Part shown: positions 1-6,957 of the stretch, piece by piece | How positions within the stretch are numbered: the stretch's first letter is position 1 | Layout: every line of letters begins with the position of its first letter | Source of the DNA: a virus | Reading direction: 5' to 3' (one strand) | DNA: 23,196 bases | IMG/VR virus record: IMGVR_UViG_3300030390_000396 | Span: 1-23,196 of that record | Program-made: the position numbers and the translations under genes | Notes under the pieces: model-generated | The model's input: the letters and a program-made list of their open reading frames with translations, nothing else | What the model was told of the DNA's origin: nothing | The model's database searches: none

Positions 1-93
1 AGAACCTCTTAATTTACTTCCCATTTGTTGAGAAAGCATAGTTACATTTGAACTATACTGCTCTACAAAAGAAGTAGTTATTTGATTAGACAT
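1..93 (-). CDS. Major capsid protein, N-terminal 31 codons (runs off left edge)
   Basis: The reading frame starts at the ATG at 93 and is open to the window edge. The Shine-Dalgarno sequence AAAGGAG lies just upstream. The visible peptide begins MSNQITTSFVEQYSSN and continues with a TMLSQQMGSKLR segment. This S-x-I-T-x-x-F/Y-V-E-Q-Y opening followed by LxQQxGSKLR is, from memory, the usual start of major capsid proteins in marine podoviruses and related phages. Its position directly after a scaffolding gene fits, because portal, scaffold and capsid is the standard order. It would form the icosahedral shell. Only the N-terminus is visible, so the fold cannot be judged here. Confidence 0.75.
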   Translation of the reverse strand, partial: MSNQITTSFVEQYSSNVTMLSQQMGSKLRGS

Positions 94-270
94 ACTAATC
101 TCCTTTTGGTTATGTTTATGTTTATGTTAAACGGCTGATTATCCTTGCGGGTCGAAACCTGGCTTTTACATCTTTTAGATGTTAGTCTTTCCTAATGTCT
201 TTCGGGGTCTATCGATTATCCCAATAATTTAGCTATACAGATTTTTTCTTTTCTCGTAAAGCCAAAATTT
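94..270 (-). promoter_or_regulatory. Leader between scaffold and capsid genes
   Basis: This 177-base gap holds no gene. Read on the minus strand it contains a hairpin at 168-182 (ACATCT, 3-base loop, AGATGT) and then an A-rich stretch with three TATGTT units on the plus strand (111-129) directly in front of the capsid Shine-Dalgarno. An unstructured A-rich leader fits strong translation of the capsid. The hairpin could be a processing or stability element. I see no convincing -35/-10 pair and no U-tract terminator, so promoter activity is unproven. Confidence 0.35.
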
Positions 271-1116
271 TTAAACACTTTCGTTATTTTTTTTGTGAAT
301 TAATAATGTTACTTCCTCTATTGCTGCTTTGTGATTAGGATGATGTTTATCCCAATACGCAGTTCCAGGCGCAGTTAATTCTCCAATTTCTTTTTCTAAT
401 TGAGCTGGTGTTTGATAAGTTGGCCCAGAAGATTGAGTAATACTATCTTCTCCCATTTTACTAGCTAATTCTGCAAACGCTTTTATCATAACTGGATGAT
501 CTCCAAGTTTAGTTCCGTCTGCCATATTAGCATCTAACAATTTATTTGCTCCAACTGAAGTAGCTAGATTAGCAGCTTGAGTAATTTTTTGATCGTATGC
601 TTGACCCCATTCTTTCTTTAACTCAGTAGTGCTTGCTTCTCTTGCAGCTTTTGCTGTGGTATCAGCTTCTTGCATAGATGCAGCTGTCATTTCATTATAA
701 AATTTAACCATACCATTTGCTTGACCAGGAAGTAATCCAAGTTTATGAGCTTGATCTGAAAAGTTTTTTAATGATGTTTCATCTATTTTTTGATCTTCTG
801 GTAAATCGTATTTATATCCAGTAGCATCCGCTGGTCTGCCTAGTCTTTCATAAACTGCATCCCAATCTTTATCTGTTGCAAATTTATTGGGTACTGGAAT
901 TTTATCAGCTCCAACCATTTTTTGTGCATGAACGTAAGACTTTGCTAAACCTTCTACATCTTTAATATTTTCTAAAGATTTATCAGCTCTTATTTCATCG
1001 GAAAGACTTGCTTTCCAATCTGTTACTACTGTTTCTGGTGTTAATGTTGTTGTTTGTGTTTCCGCAGACACTTGGCTTGTAGGCTCAACTGCTACCTGGT
1101 TTGTTTCGCTGCTCAT
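271..1116 (-). CDS. Capsid assembly scaffolding protein
   Basis: This 281-residue protein is acidic and rich in Ala, Lys and Glu. It has a Thr/Gln-rich, disordered-looking first 35 residues, then a conserved patch (about 70-105) with DKDWDAVYERLGRP and YKYDLPE, as in scaffolding proteins of T7-like and marine podoviruses. The C-terminal 60 residues contain TAPGTAYWDKHHPNHKAA, also typical of this family. Such proteins guide assembly of the procapsid and leave before or during DNA filling. The gene lies between the portal block and the capsid gene. Its ATG overlaps the stop of the upstream gene (ATGA) and GGAGG lies 5 bases upstream. Confidence 0.85.
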   Translation of the reverse strand: MSSETNQVAVEPTSQVSAETQTTTLTPETVVTDWKASLSDEIRADKSLENIKDVEGLAKSYVHAQKMVGADKIPVPNKFATDKDWDAVYERLGRPADATGYKYDLPEDQKIDETSLKNFSDQAHKLGLLPGQANGMVKFYNEMTAASMQEADTTAKAAREASTTELKKEWGQAYDQKITQAANLATSVGANKLLDANMADGTKLGDHPVMIKAFAELASKMGEDSITQSSGPTYQTPAQLEKEIGELTAPGTAYWDKHHPNHKAAIEEVTLLIHKKNNESV

Positions 1117-1334
1117 TTATCCTCCATAGGTTTTTTTGTAAGCATATTATTAATAAACAAGACTACTGATCTTGTTCCTTCTAAAAATGCACTTTCGTGA
1201 CTATCGCCTTTAATATGTGACGTAGAATAAAAGCTGCATCTTTTTTTTAAATCTTCTAAGACTTGTTTGCCTTCTTCAGAGTTAAAAACTTTTTTATAAT
1301 TAAGTTCTAGTTGTTTAAGATCTTTACTGTCCAC
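1113..1334 (-). CDS. Bbp19-like small structural protein
   Basis: A 73-residue protein starting at a GTG that overlaps the end of the portal gene, with AAAGG about 8 bases upstream. The pattern YKKVFNSEEGKQVLEDLKKRC, then HESAFLEGTRSVVLFINNML, fits the small phage family named after Bordetella phage Bbp19, found between portal and scaffold/capsid genes. In that family one sees VF-x(2)-x-G-x-x-VL-x-DL near the start and a FxEGxRxVVLxI helix near the end; both are present. A minor virion or assembly role is inferred from position. The biochemical function is not known to me. Confidence 0.65.
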   Translation of the reverse strand: MDSKDLKQLELNYKKVFNSEEGKQVLEDLKKRCSFYSTSHIKGDSHESAFLEGTRSVVLFINNMLTKKPMEDK

Positions 1335-2925
1335 CTAGAACCTTTAAAGCTGGAGCTACTTTTCCAGCACTTTCTGCGACTTGCTGTGCTTGTTGTAATT
1401 GCATTTGTTCCATTTCTTGTTGTTGTTTTTGTTGTTGCATTTGTTGTACTTCAGCTTTTGATCTCATAATTTTAGCTGGCAATCCTAAAACTTCTTGGAT
1501 GTGATTAACCAAACCATCAATATCTAAGTAATCAAAAACTGGAGCTATATTTTGCATTGAACCAAATATTTCTATTCCACGCATAACAGATGAAAGCTCT
1601 TGGCTTTTTTGTGCTTTAGCTAATGGAGATACATATTCAATTTCTACATCTTGATCGCCAATTTCTTCTGGGATTGGAGGTAGTTTATTATTTTTTAATA
1701 ATAAATTAAATGCTCTAGTAATTAGTGGCTGCAATAATTCAGATTGAAGTCTACCTAGCACGGGGCCTAGCAATCTCATTTTTTCTTCAGTTCTTTGCAT
1801 CACTTCTGTGGCTGTCATGTTTTGGCCTTGCGCTGTCATTAACTGATCGACAAAAAAGTTTTCCCTAATTGCTTTTCTTCTTTGTTCTTCCATTTGTAAA
1901 CCAAGTGGATTGTTTGAACCGATATTTAAAGGTTCAATTCTTTCTCTAGTACCAGATCTATAAAAATTTAATCCGCCAGGAACAGTTCTAATAGGTAACA
2001 TAAATCCATCATCGGGAACCATTAAAGGTGGATCAATTTGTTTTTGAGCTGCTTTGATAGTTGTCTTAGACATTGTGTTTAACATCTTAACATCAGGCAA
2101 CGCATTCATTGCTGGAGATCTGCCGTAAATTTCATTAGATGAAGATTTTAAATATCTAGGCACTACATAAGGAAATTCTTTAAATCCACTTTCTCTTAAT
2201 AGTGTTCCAGTTTTTTCGTGAACATGACATGATACCCAATCCATATTTTTATTATTGTCAAAACCCATAGGTGTTTCATTTGGGTAAACAGAATGAATAA
2301 TTACAGCATCTTCATAAGGTGCTTTTTCTATATCTGTTAAGATGGCTTTTGGAAGTTCTGCGTCTCCATACATTGAAGGGATGTTTTTATTTTTAAGATG
2401 AAATCTTCTAGTTAAACTGTCAACCATTCCTTTACTATCTTCAGTAATAAATATTTCTGATATATGTAAAGTTTTAAATCTTAAATCATCTTGAACATCA
2501 TCACTAATAAACATAGCTGATGTACCAAAGCATAAAAGCTCGTGATATAATTCAAAAATTTCTTGTTGAAAATTAGATCTAGCAAACACTTGCTGCATAA
2601 TTTTTGCGCAACTTTCTAGCCATTCGTTAGCTGCATCATTGTCAGCTGCCATTTGGTTTCTAAATTTTAATACAAACCATGGAGAAATAGTATTAGTCAA
2701 CATTCCATTTAAAGATGAAGATAATAATTCTAATGCGTGTGTTGCAGTACCATCAAATACTTGATCGTGACGTTTGTCGCCTGGCGTATGTTTTTCTGTA
2801 ATGTTTGCTTTTCTTGGTAAAAAATAATCCGCAAGCTCTTGCCAATGATCTTCCCATGTACTTCTTTGGCCTTTAAGAGAATTGTATCTCTCCATAACCA
2901 TTTTTGCTTTTGGATTGTCTGCCAT
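1324..2925 (-). CDS. Portal protein (T7-like head-tail connector)
   Basis: At 533 residues it is the usual length for T7-type connectors. It begins with a RYNSLKGQRSTWEDHWQELADY helix, then FDGTATHALELLSSSLNGMLTNTISPWF, the hallmark of the head-tail connector family. Middle segments such as FKEFPYVVPRYLKSSSNEIYGRSP and MTATEVMQRTEEKMRLLGPVLGRL are also typical. The last 50 residues are a Gln/Met-rich helix. It would form the ring through which DNA is packaged and ejected and to which the tail attaches. A GGGAG Shine-Dalgarno lies 7 bases before the ATG. The upstream gene's TAG is directly followed by this ATG, which suggests translational coupling. Confidence 0.95.
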   Translation of the reverse strand: MADNPKAKMVMERYNSLKGQRSTWEDHWQELADYFLPRKANITEKHTPGDKRHDQVFDGTATHALELLSSSLNGMLTNTISPWFVLKFRNQMAADNDAANEWLESCAKIMQQVFARSNFQQEIFELYHELLCFGTSAMFISDDVQDDLRFKTLHISEIFITEDSKGMVDSLTRRFHLKNKNIPSMYGDAELPKAILTDIEKAPYEDAVIIHSVYPNETPMGFDNNKNMDWVSCHVHEKTGTLLRESGFKEFPYVVPRYLKSSSNEIYGRSPAMNALPDVKMLNTMSKTTIKAAQKQIDPPLMVPDDGFMLPIRTVPGGLNFYRSGTRERIEPLNIGSNNPLGLQMEEQRRKAIRENFFVDQLMTAQGQNMTATEVMQRTEEKMRLLGPVLGRLQSELLQPLITRAFNLLLKNNKLPPIPEEIGDQDVEIEYVSPLAKAQKSQELSSVMRGIEIFGSMQNIAPVFDYLDIDGLVNHIQEVLGLPAKIMRSKAEVQQMQQQKQQQEMEQMQLQQAQQVAESAGKVAPALKVLGGQ

Positions 2926-3183
2926 CTATTCTCCCAATGTTTTTTTAGTAGTGTTTAAATTAGTATCGCCTAAACCTTTTGCTTTTTGTAAAATTGTAGA
3001 TTTTCTTCCTTTTTTATTATTTGATACAACTGTGCTTGCATCAGACATCATTGTTGATGTTGCTTGTGATACTTCAGCTGTAGTTGGTGCAACTGTAGCT
3101 ACTGGAGCTGGTGGTGGCGTATATACTGGTGCTGGTGGTGGTGCTGGTGGTTTTGGTAAAATTCTTCTTGCTACTCCTCCCAT
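2926..3183 (-). CDS. Small Pro-rich virion-associated protein, paralogue A
   Basis: An 85-residue protein. Residues 10-32 are rich in Pro and Ala, followed by an Ala/Ser/Thr-rich stretch. The last 30 residues carry the motif GRKSTILQKAKGL, then a TKKTLGE end. The same tail (GR-x-STIL, GL, TKKTL) is repeated in the next upstream gene. I recall small proteins with this GRxSTILT...TLLG tail between terminase and portal genes in many podoviruses, without an assigned function. The stop is directly next to the portal ATG. Involvement in head or tail assembly is inferred from position only. Confidence 0.6.
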   Translation of the reverse strand: MGGVARRILPKPPAPPPAPVYTPPPAPVATVAPTTAEVSQATSTMMSDASTVVSNNKKGRKSTILQKAKGLGDTNLNTTKKTLGE

Positions 3184-3184
3184 A

Positions 3185-3412
3185 TTATTCTCCTCCTAAT
3201 AAAGTTTTTTTAGTTGTTAGCTCGTTATCTTCTAAGCCATCAGCTGTTGTTAATATTGTAGAGCTTCTGCCTTTTCTATTTCTTCTAATAGCAGCTCTTT
3301 TTTCTTTAGCTTCTTCTGCTCTTACTGGATCCTCTGCCTTTGGTGGTTCTGGTAAAGGTTTTGGTTCTGGTATAGCTGGCATAGCTGGCATTTTTGGCAT
3401 TAAAAAACCCAT
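3185..3412 (-). CDS. Small Pro-rich virion-associated protein, paralogue B
   Basis: A 75-residue protein. It starts with a repetitive Pro/Met/Ala segment (MPKMPAMPAIPEPKPLPEPP), then a charged Lys/Arg/Glu helix, then GRSSTILTTADGL and an end in TKKTLLGGE. The tail aligns with paralogue A over about 30 residues, while the front ends differ in sequence but share Pro richness. AGGAG lies upstream of paralogue A inside the end of this gene, so the two are probably translated together. They look like an old duplication; whether they act as a pair is unknown. Confidence 0.6.
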   Translation of the reverse strand: MGFLMPKMPAMPAIPEPKPLPEPPKAEDPVRAEEAKEKRAAIRRNRKGRSSTILTTADGLEDNELTTKKTLLGGE

Positions 3413-3414
3413 AA

Positions 3415-4695
3415 TTATTTCTCCTGGTGTATTTGATATTCGCTTTCAGCTGTTTGCTGTTCTGCTAATTTTTGTCTTGGTAATTCCGATAAAGATATAG
3501 CCATGTATCTTGCAGCATCGCAAGCGTGTGAGCTAAAATCCTTAACGGGTTTTGCACTAAAAATTCTCATCTTGTCATTATACTTTCGATGATGATGTCT
3601 TAATGCAGCTATTAATGGTTTAGTCGTTTCTGCGTCAAACCAACATTTAGGTAACACCATTTTTAAATTGTGTATTCCATCTTCTAATGGAAGTTTTGGC
3701 AGTACCCTAAATCTTATTCCTAATTGATAAGCAATTTCTCGTCTTGTTTTACCATTGCTAAACTCGTGAGTTTCAATGTCGTGTGGTGCATAGTGTTCAT
3801 CATAAACATAATCTTTATCTTTAATCATCTGAACATAATGCGGTAAACCTTCTTTGTTGTTTTCGTAATAATCAATAATCATTATTTGATTACCGACTTG
3901 TTGAAAAAAAACTATTGCTGTGTTGTCTCCGTAACCCAAATCCCATGCTGTCGAAACTAAAAGCGATGGATCATAAGCGATCCTGGTTATCTGTTTATTA
4001 TCTTCTAGTTTTTGTATTATGTTTCCATAAATAGAACCCGTTACGTTTGCCACCCAATCGCACTCAAATTCTTGCAAAAATTTACTATCCCCCATCTGAG
4101 CTTTAGCAGCGTCTAATTCTTCTTGTTCGACTAATTTAGTATCCGATGCTTTAGCTGTGTAAGCTAGCCACTTTGGATCACTTAATGCGTATTGGTATAA
4201 GTCATAAAATATATTACTCATTCCAGCTGGTGTCGAAATAAAATAAGCAAACCCATGCCTATCAGAAATAGCGGGTCTTAAAATTTCGTGCCAAAGTTTT
4301 GGGTTCATCTGTGAACATTCATCAACACAAATTCCATCAGCGTAAATTCCTCTAATACGATCTGGATCTTCTCCAGACATCAATGTTATTCTTGCGCCAT
4401 TGGGAAAGTCGCATCTTAACTCGGTTTCGTTAAATGTAGTACCAGGAATACAGCCAGCGTATTGTTTTAAATAATCCCAACAAACCCGTTTAATACTTAC
4501 AAATGTTGGCCCGATCAGATAATACCTTGGGTTTTTCTTATCATTGGTTAGAGCTTTCCTAATCAAATGAAGTATAACCAATATTGTTTTCCCAAATCTA
4601 CGATGACAGTTTAAAACTGCAAATCTATGATTATCCAAATCCTCATGCAGCTTCGCTTGTAATGGCCGAGGCGTATAAGGTATCTGGATGTGCAT
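3415..4695 (-). CDS. terL: Terminase large subunit (packaging ATPase and nuclease)
   Basis: A 426-residue packaging motor protein. The Walker A variant CHRRFGKT is at 30-37, Walker B GICVDE at 121-126, and the coupling motif STP at 154-156. The C-terminal RNase H-like nuclease shows an acidic residue in WDLGYGD (D252), a second strand IMIIDYY (D275) and HACDAARY near 390 (D393). Length and motif order are those of a complete terminase. With the small subunit it cuts concatemeric DNA and pumps it into the prohead through the portal encoded downstream. Its ATG overlaps the TAA of a 32-codon gene (TAATG), so translation is probably coupled to it. Confidence 0.95.
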   Translation of the reverse strand: MHIQIPYTPRPLQAKLHEDLDNHRFAVLNCHRRFGKTILVILHLIRKALTNDKKNPRYYLIGPTFVSIKRVCWDYLKQYAGCIPGTTFNETELRCDFPNGARITLMSGEDPDRIRGIYADGICVDECSQMNPKLWHEILRPAISDRHGFAYFISTPAGMSNIFYDLYQYALSDPKWLAYTAKASDTKLVEQEELDAAKAQMGDSKFLQEFECDWVANVTGSIYGNIIQKLEDNKQITRIAYDPSLLVSTAWDLGYGDNTAIVFFQQVGNQIMIIDYYENNKEGLPHYVQMIKDKDYVYDEHYAPHDIETHEFSNGKTRREIAYQLGIRFRVLPKLPLEDGIHNLKMVLPKCWFDAETTKPLIAALRHHHRKYNDKMRIFSAKPVKDFSSHACDAARYMAISLSELPRQKLAEQQTAESEYQIHQEK

Positions 4696-4793
4696 TAGAA
4701 AATTATAGAAATTACAATAACAACAGCAGCAATAACTACAGCCGCTTTTATATTTGTACTTCTACTATTCCAATACTTAATTATTTTTTCCAT
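4695..4793 (-). CDS. 32-residue single-pass membrane peptide
   Basis: A very short gene. The ATG at 4793 has a strong Shine-Dalgarno (AGGAG, 5 bases upstream) that overlaps the stop of the gene before it, and its TAA overlaps the terminase ATG. The peptide has a charged start (MEKIIKYWNSRSTNIK) and then a 16-residue hydrophobic segment of Ala, Val and Ile ending in F. This predicts one membrane helix with the short charged end in the cytoplasm. No homologue is recognised. T7 places a small holin gene close to its terminase genes, so a lysis or membrane role is possible. A purely translational coupling role is the alternative. Confidence 0.6.
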   Translation of the reverse strand: MEKIIKYWNSRSTNIKAAVVIAAVVIVISIIF

Positions 4794-4800
4794 GTTTCTC

Positions 4801-5001
4801 CTAGTGTAGTGTGGGTAGATCAACCATATCTAAAATTGAGTTGTATTCGATCCCACTATTTTTCATTAATTTTTTTACAAAAGTATTTGCGTGCTTTGGA
4901 TCGTCAAATCCATTTAAGTGGATAACCATGCCGTTTGTATCTTCGGCTAGGAAAACCATTGCAGTAATCATTTTGTTTTTATCTTTTATTCTGTCATTCA
5001 T
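4801..5001 (-). CDS. Small hypothetical protein upstream of terL
   Basis: A 66-residue protein if it starts at the ATG at 5001 (MNDRIKDKNKMITAMVF). A TTG at 5037 would add 12 residues encoded by a CTGTGT microsatellite (HTDTDT), which looks less natural. Neither start has a good Shine-Dalgarno. The middle reads FLAEDTNGMVIHLNGFDDPKHANTFVKKLM, which looks like a small alpha/beta fold; I recognise no family. The stop lies within the ribosome-binding region of the 32-residue membrane peptide gene, so the two are in one operon. Confidence 0.55.
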   Translation of the reverse strand: MNDRIKDKNKMITAMVFLAEDTNGMVIHLNGFDDPKHANTFVKKLMKNSGIEYNSILDMVDLPTLH

Positions 5002-5070
5002 AATCTGTGTGTCTGTGTCTGTGTGCTGAACTCCCAACTTATATATACTTAGAAAATGCGGGTGGATTTT

Positions 5071-5082
5071 GGGGTATACCCC
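5071..5082. repeat. Perfect 12-base palindrome GGGGTATACCCC
   Basis: GGGGTATACCCC is a perfect palindrome in an otherwise AT-rich gap between the small and large terminase genes. Its G and C runs stand out against the surroundings. It could be a binding site for a dimeric protein such as a terminase or regulator, or part of a packaging site. No direct evidence selects among these. Confidence 0.4.
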
Positions 5083-5106
5083 CCTAAATGTTCTCGCAAT
5101 GTTCTG

Positions 5107-5202
5107 CTTTTATATGCAAATACAATGGTTCGTAGGTATAAAACCTACCAACTATTGGCGTTGTTCTTTATTTATTTAATAAACCAGAGAGCAACCAGAG
5201 AG
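5107..5202. repeat. att-like module between the terminase genes (partial copy of attP region)
   Basis: From left to right: CTTTTATATGCAAA (5107-5120), a core GTTCGTAGG-7-CCTACCAA (5128-5151), GTTGTTCTT (5160-5168), and two CCAGAGAG arms 11 bases apart (5184-5191 and 5195-5202). All four words also occur around the probable attP at 15986-16206. There the paired arms and the AAGAACAAC word lie on the other side of the core, so the arm-plus-spacer block is inverted. The 7-base centre differs: TATAAAA here, ATTTGAA there. The arms look like paired integrase or regulator binding sites. See the matching finding. Confidence 0.55.
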
Positions 5203-5207
5203 TTATG

Positions 5208-5262
5208 GCTTTGATCCGAACTCATACCCGCTGGCGAGGAGCCAGGCGTTCAGTATGAAAGC
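5208..5262. other. GC-rich nested hairpin downstream of terS
   Basis: On the plus strand, outer GCTTT (5208-5212) pairs with AAAGC (5258-5262), TCATAC (5222-5227) pairs with GTATGA (5253-5258), and CTGGC (5231-5235) pairs with GCCAG (5241-5245) across a GAGGA loop. The outer pairing shares base 5258 between two helices and leaves a bulge of about 9 bases on one side. There is no U-tract on either strand, so it is not a standard terminator. Its place just after the small terminase gene fits a packaging-site or RNA processing element; neither is shown. Confidence 0.4.
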
Positions 5263-5280
5263 ACGGAGAAACTACCTTAT

Positions 5281-5712
5281 CTATCCAGTTGGTAAGCTCG
5301 GAACAGCTGTCGTTTGTATTTCTTCCACAATCTTTTTAGCATCAACCATATCATTTGGATTACCCCAACTTACAGTTATTGTCGTGTCTTGTTTAATATC
5401 TTGTTGTAGCTTGTCGCCAAATGTTTTAGCAGCAAGTTTAGACGCAAGCCATCTTATATGACTATATTTCTCTCTTAAAAAATGTGTCTCTTGTGGTGTC
5501 TTTGGGATCTCCATATCTTCCGCTATCTTATCGAGTAAAGTCCAAACGCCAGTTTGTCTTGCTTGCATGATTTTATCGTGAAGCTCTTTATTATCTCTTG
5601 AGTGCTTGTAAACTGTTGAAGCGTCTGGAAGTTTTTTATCTCTTGTAATTTTTGATAAAGGCTCGCCTAGCTCTAAACGCTTGATGATTTCATCTGTTTG
5701 TTTTGTATCCAT
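5281..5712 (-). CDS. terS: Terminase small subunit, Sf6 gp1-like
   Basis: A 143-residue protein. The front carries an HTH of the form IIKRLELGEPLSKITRD, then KLPDASTVYKHSRDN, matching the DNA-binding start of Sf6-like small terminases (I-x-x-R-x-x-x-GE-S/P-L-x-x-I, then P-x-x-STV). The middle KYSHIRWLASKLAAKTFGDK corresponds to the family's RxxARKWxASKLxPKxYGDK helix. These proteins form a ring that recognises the packaging site and hands DNA to the large subunit. The gene overlaps the one upstream by 40 bases and has no clear Shine-Dalgarno. About 580 bases and two tiny genes separate it from terL, which is more than usual. Confidence 0.85.
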   Translation of the reverse strand: MDTKQTDEIIKRLELGEPLSKITRDKKLPDASTVYKHSRDNKELHDKIMQARQTGVWTLLDKIAEDMEIPKTPQETHFLREKYSHIRWLASKLAAKTFGDKLQQDIKQDTTITVSWGNPNDMVDAKKIVEEIQTTAVPSLPTG

Positions 5713-5927
5713 ATTAATAGTTGTTCATCGGTATAATTTTTAAATTGTTTTAAATTTTTGTAAGCAATTAATTTGCCTTCTAATGTAACAGCTCCCGTTG
5801 AAGCTCCACCATGGAAGCGACACCGATAATGACCCGACTTCTTTAAATACCCTTTTGCTCTACACTGTTTGCCAGAGGTTCTAGCGATACTTTCGCATTG
5901 TATTTTTTTAAGTGGATGACCAGCCAT
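5673..5927 (-). CDS. HGGxSTG-motif phage protein
   Basis: An 84-residue protein from the ATG at 5927 (a TTG at 5951 is also in frame). It has two Cys/His clusters: CESIARTSGKQCRAKG and CRFHGGASTG. This pattern (C-x-A-x-T-x-SGxxC...CxxHGGxSTG) is the signature of a widespread small phage family usually named after the HGGxSTG motif, often encoded close to terminase genes. The Cys and His residues probably bind a metal. The end overlaps the start of terS by 40 bases, so expression is linked to packaging genes. The biochemical role is not known to me. Confidence 0.7.
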   Translation of the reverse strand: MAGHPLKKIQCESIARTSGKQCRAKGYLKKSGHYRCRFHGGASTGAVTLEGKLIAYKNLKQFKNYTDEQLLIWIQNKQMKSSSV

Positions 5928-5968
5928 AATTACGGATAAATTATTATCCAACTGTACTCTTTCAATTA

Positions 5969-6352
5969 CTAAATTTGATCGATCTTGTCTATAAGTGATT
6001 TACTGAGCTTACTTTCAAGATTGAATATTGCGTTGATGTATTTTTTCTTAATTGTCACTCGATGGCAGCCAAACATTTTACCAAGAGCAACCCAGGAATA
6101 TCTTTTAGATCTTTGCCATAATATCTGCCTATCTTCTAAATCAACGAGAGGTAGTAATTCAGTAATAGTTAGATCCCAGCAATTAATCTGTTTGTTATTG
6201 GCTCGAAGTTTTAATTTATCTTTATTCTCATGGAACCCGTGATCTCCAGGATCATAACTAAATTTTAGAATATCAAACATAGACGCTGCTTTTGGTAGTT
6301 TTGGTTTAGGCATAAACCTTTCTGCCAAGCCAGCTTCATCCAATATATCCAT
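5969..6352 (-). CDS. DUF6362-like HTH protein
   Basis: A 127-residue protein starting at the ATG at 6352, preceded by AAGGTG about 10 bases upstream. A TTG at 6376, overlapping the previous stop, is the alternative start. The middle reads LLPLVDLEDRQILWQRSKRYSWVALGKMFGCHRVTIKKKY, a W-containing pattern ending in a helix-turn-helix (WVALGKMFGCHRVTIKKKY). From memory this matches the DUF6362 phage family, in which a similar W-x-x-L-x-x-x-x-G-V/C-x-x-x-T unit occurs. DNA binding is likely; the target is unknown. It lies in the block leading into the terminase genes, so a late-gene regulator is one possibility. Confidence 0.5.
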   Translation of the reverse strand: MDILDEAGLAERFMPKPKLPKAASMFDILKFSYDPGDHGFHENKDKLKLRANNKQINCWDLTITELLPLVDLEDRQILWQRSKRYSWVALGKMFGCHRVTIKKKYINAIFNLESKLSKSLIDKIDQI

Positions 6353-6372
6353 TAATTTTACACACCTTAACT

Positions 6373-6957
6373 TCAACTAGCCACCTTTACGATGGCTTCA
6401 AACTTTTTTATGGGTTCGTCTTTCTTCCACTTATGTTTGGCAATCTTATCCCCGTTCTTATTTCTGTATTCAACGCTATCTCCATACTCAGCAACGTAAT
6501 CATACTGCTCGCCTTCATACTCTATTGATGTTCCACTATGTTTAGCGGTGGGGGGGGAGTATCTTGCTCTTTGATACTTATTAACATACCGAGTGTTATG
6601 GTTATATAAGGATGGTTTTATTAATATATTGCTCTGTGATACCTCAGTGGTATCAAATTTAGACTTCAGCCTTTTTATGCGGTTTTTCTCTAACTCCATT
6701 TGCTGTGTCATTAAATAAAGATTAGTTGATGATAAGCGTTTTATTGTTATCAATTTTAGTTTGGCAAGATGATGAACTGAACGATTTATACTTGCTCGAC
6801 TTATACCTAAATCTTTTTTTATCGTTGCGTACCTCGGCCAGCATTTGCCGTCTGTAGCCTTCATATATCCCACCAGATTGAAATAAACCAATTTATCGAT
6901 TGGAGATAGCCTAACATCACGAAGCACGTTTAGATCGCCTACAAAGAAGTAACTCAT
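6373..6957 (-). CDS. Winged-HTH protein, possible replication initiator
   Basis: A 194-residue protein. I chose the ATG at 6957 because it overlaps the upstream stop as ATGA. Residues 10-75 contain LSPIDKLVYFNLVGYMKATDGKCWP, then RYATIKKDLGISRASINRSVHHLAKLKLI: a winged HTH of the HTH_36 type found in phage and plasmid replication proteins. The second half is lysine-rich and disordered-looking, with an acidic/aromatic patch (YEGEQYDYVAEYGDSVEYRN). No polymerase or helicase gene is seen in the window, so a DNA-binding initiator using host enzymes is plausible. A transcription regulator is equally possible. A run of 8 C (6550-6557 as G on the plus strand) lies inside the gene. Confidence 0.5.
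   Translation of the reverse strand: MSYFFVGDLNVLRDVRLSPIDKLVYFNLVGYMKATDGKCWPRYATIKKDLGISRASINRSVHHLAKLKLITIKRLSSTNLYLMTQQMELEKNRIKRLKSKFDTTEVSQSNILIKPSLYNHNTRYVNKYQRARYSPPTAKHSGTSIEYEGEQYDYVAEYGDSVEYRNKNGDKIAKHKWKKDEPIKKFEAIVKVAS

Noticed and set aside
2882-3500. Two plus-strand frames opposite the Pro-rich genes
   Set aside because: They are hydrophobic mirror images of Pro/Ala-rich minus-strand codons, have no Shine-Dalgarno and cross real gene borders.
5006-5024. CTGTGT microsatellite as a coding extension (TTG start at 5037)
   Set aside because: It encodes a simple HTDTDT stretch and has no ribosome-binding site; the ATG at 5001 is preferred.
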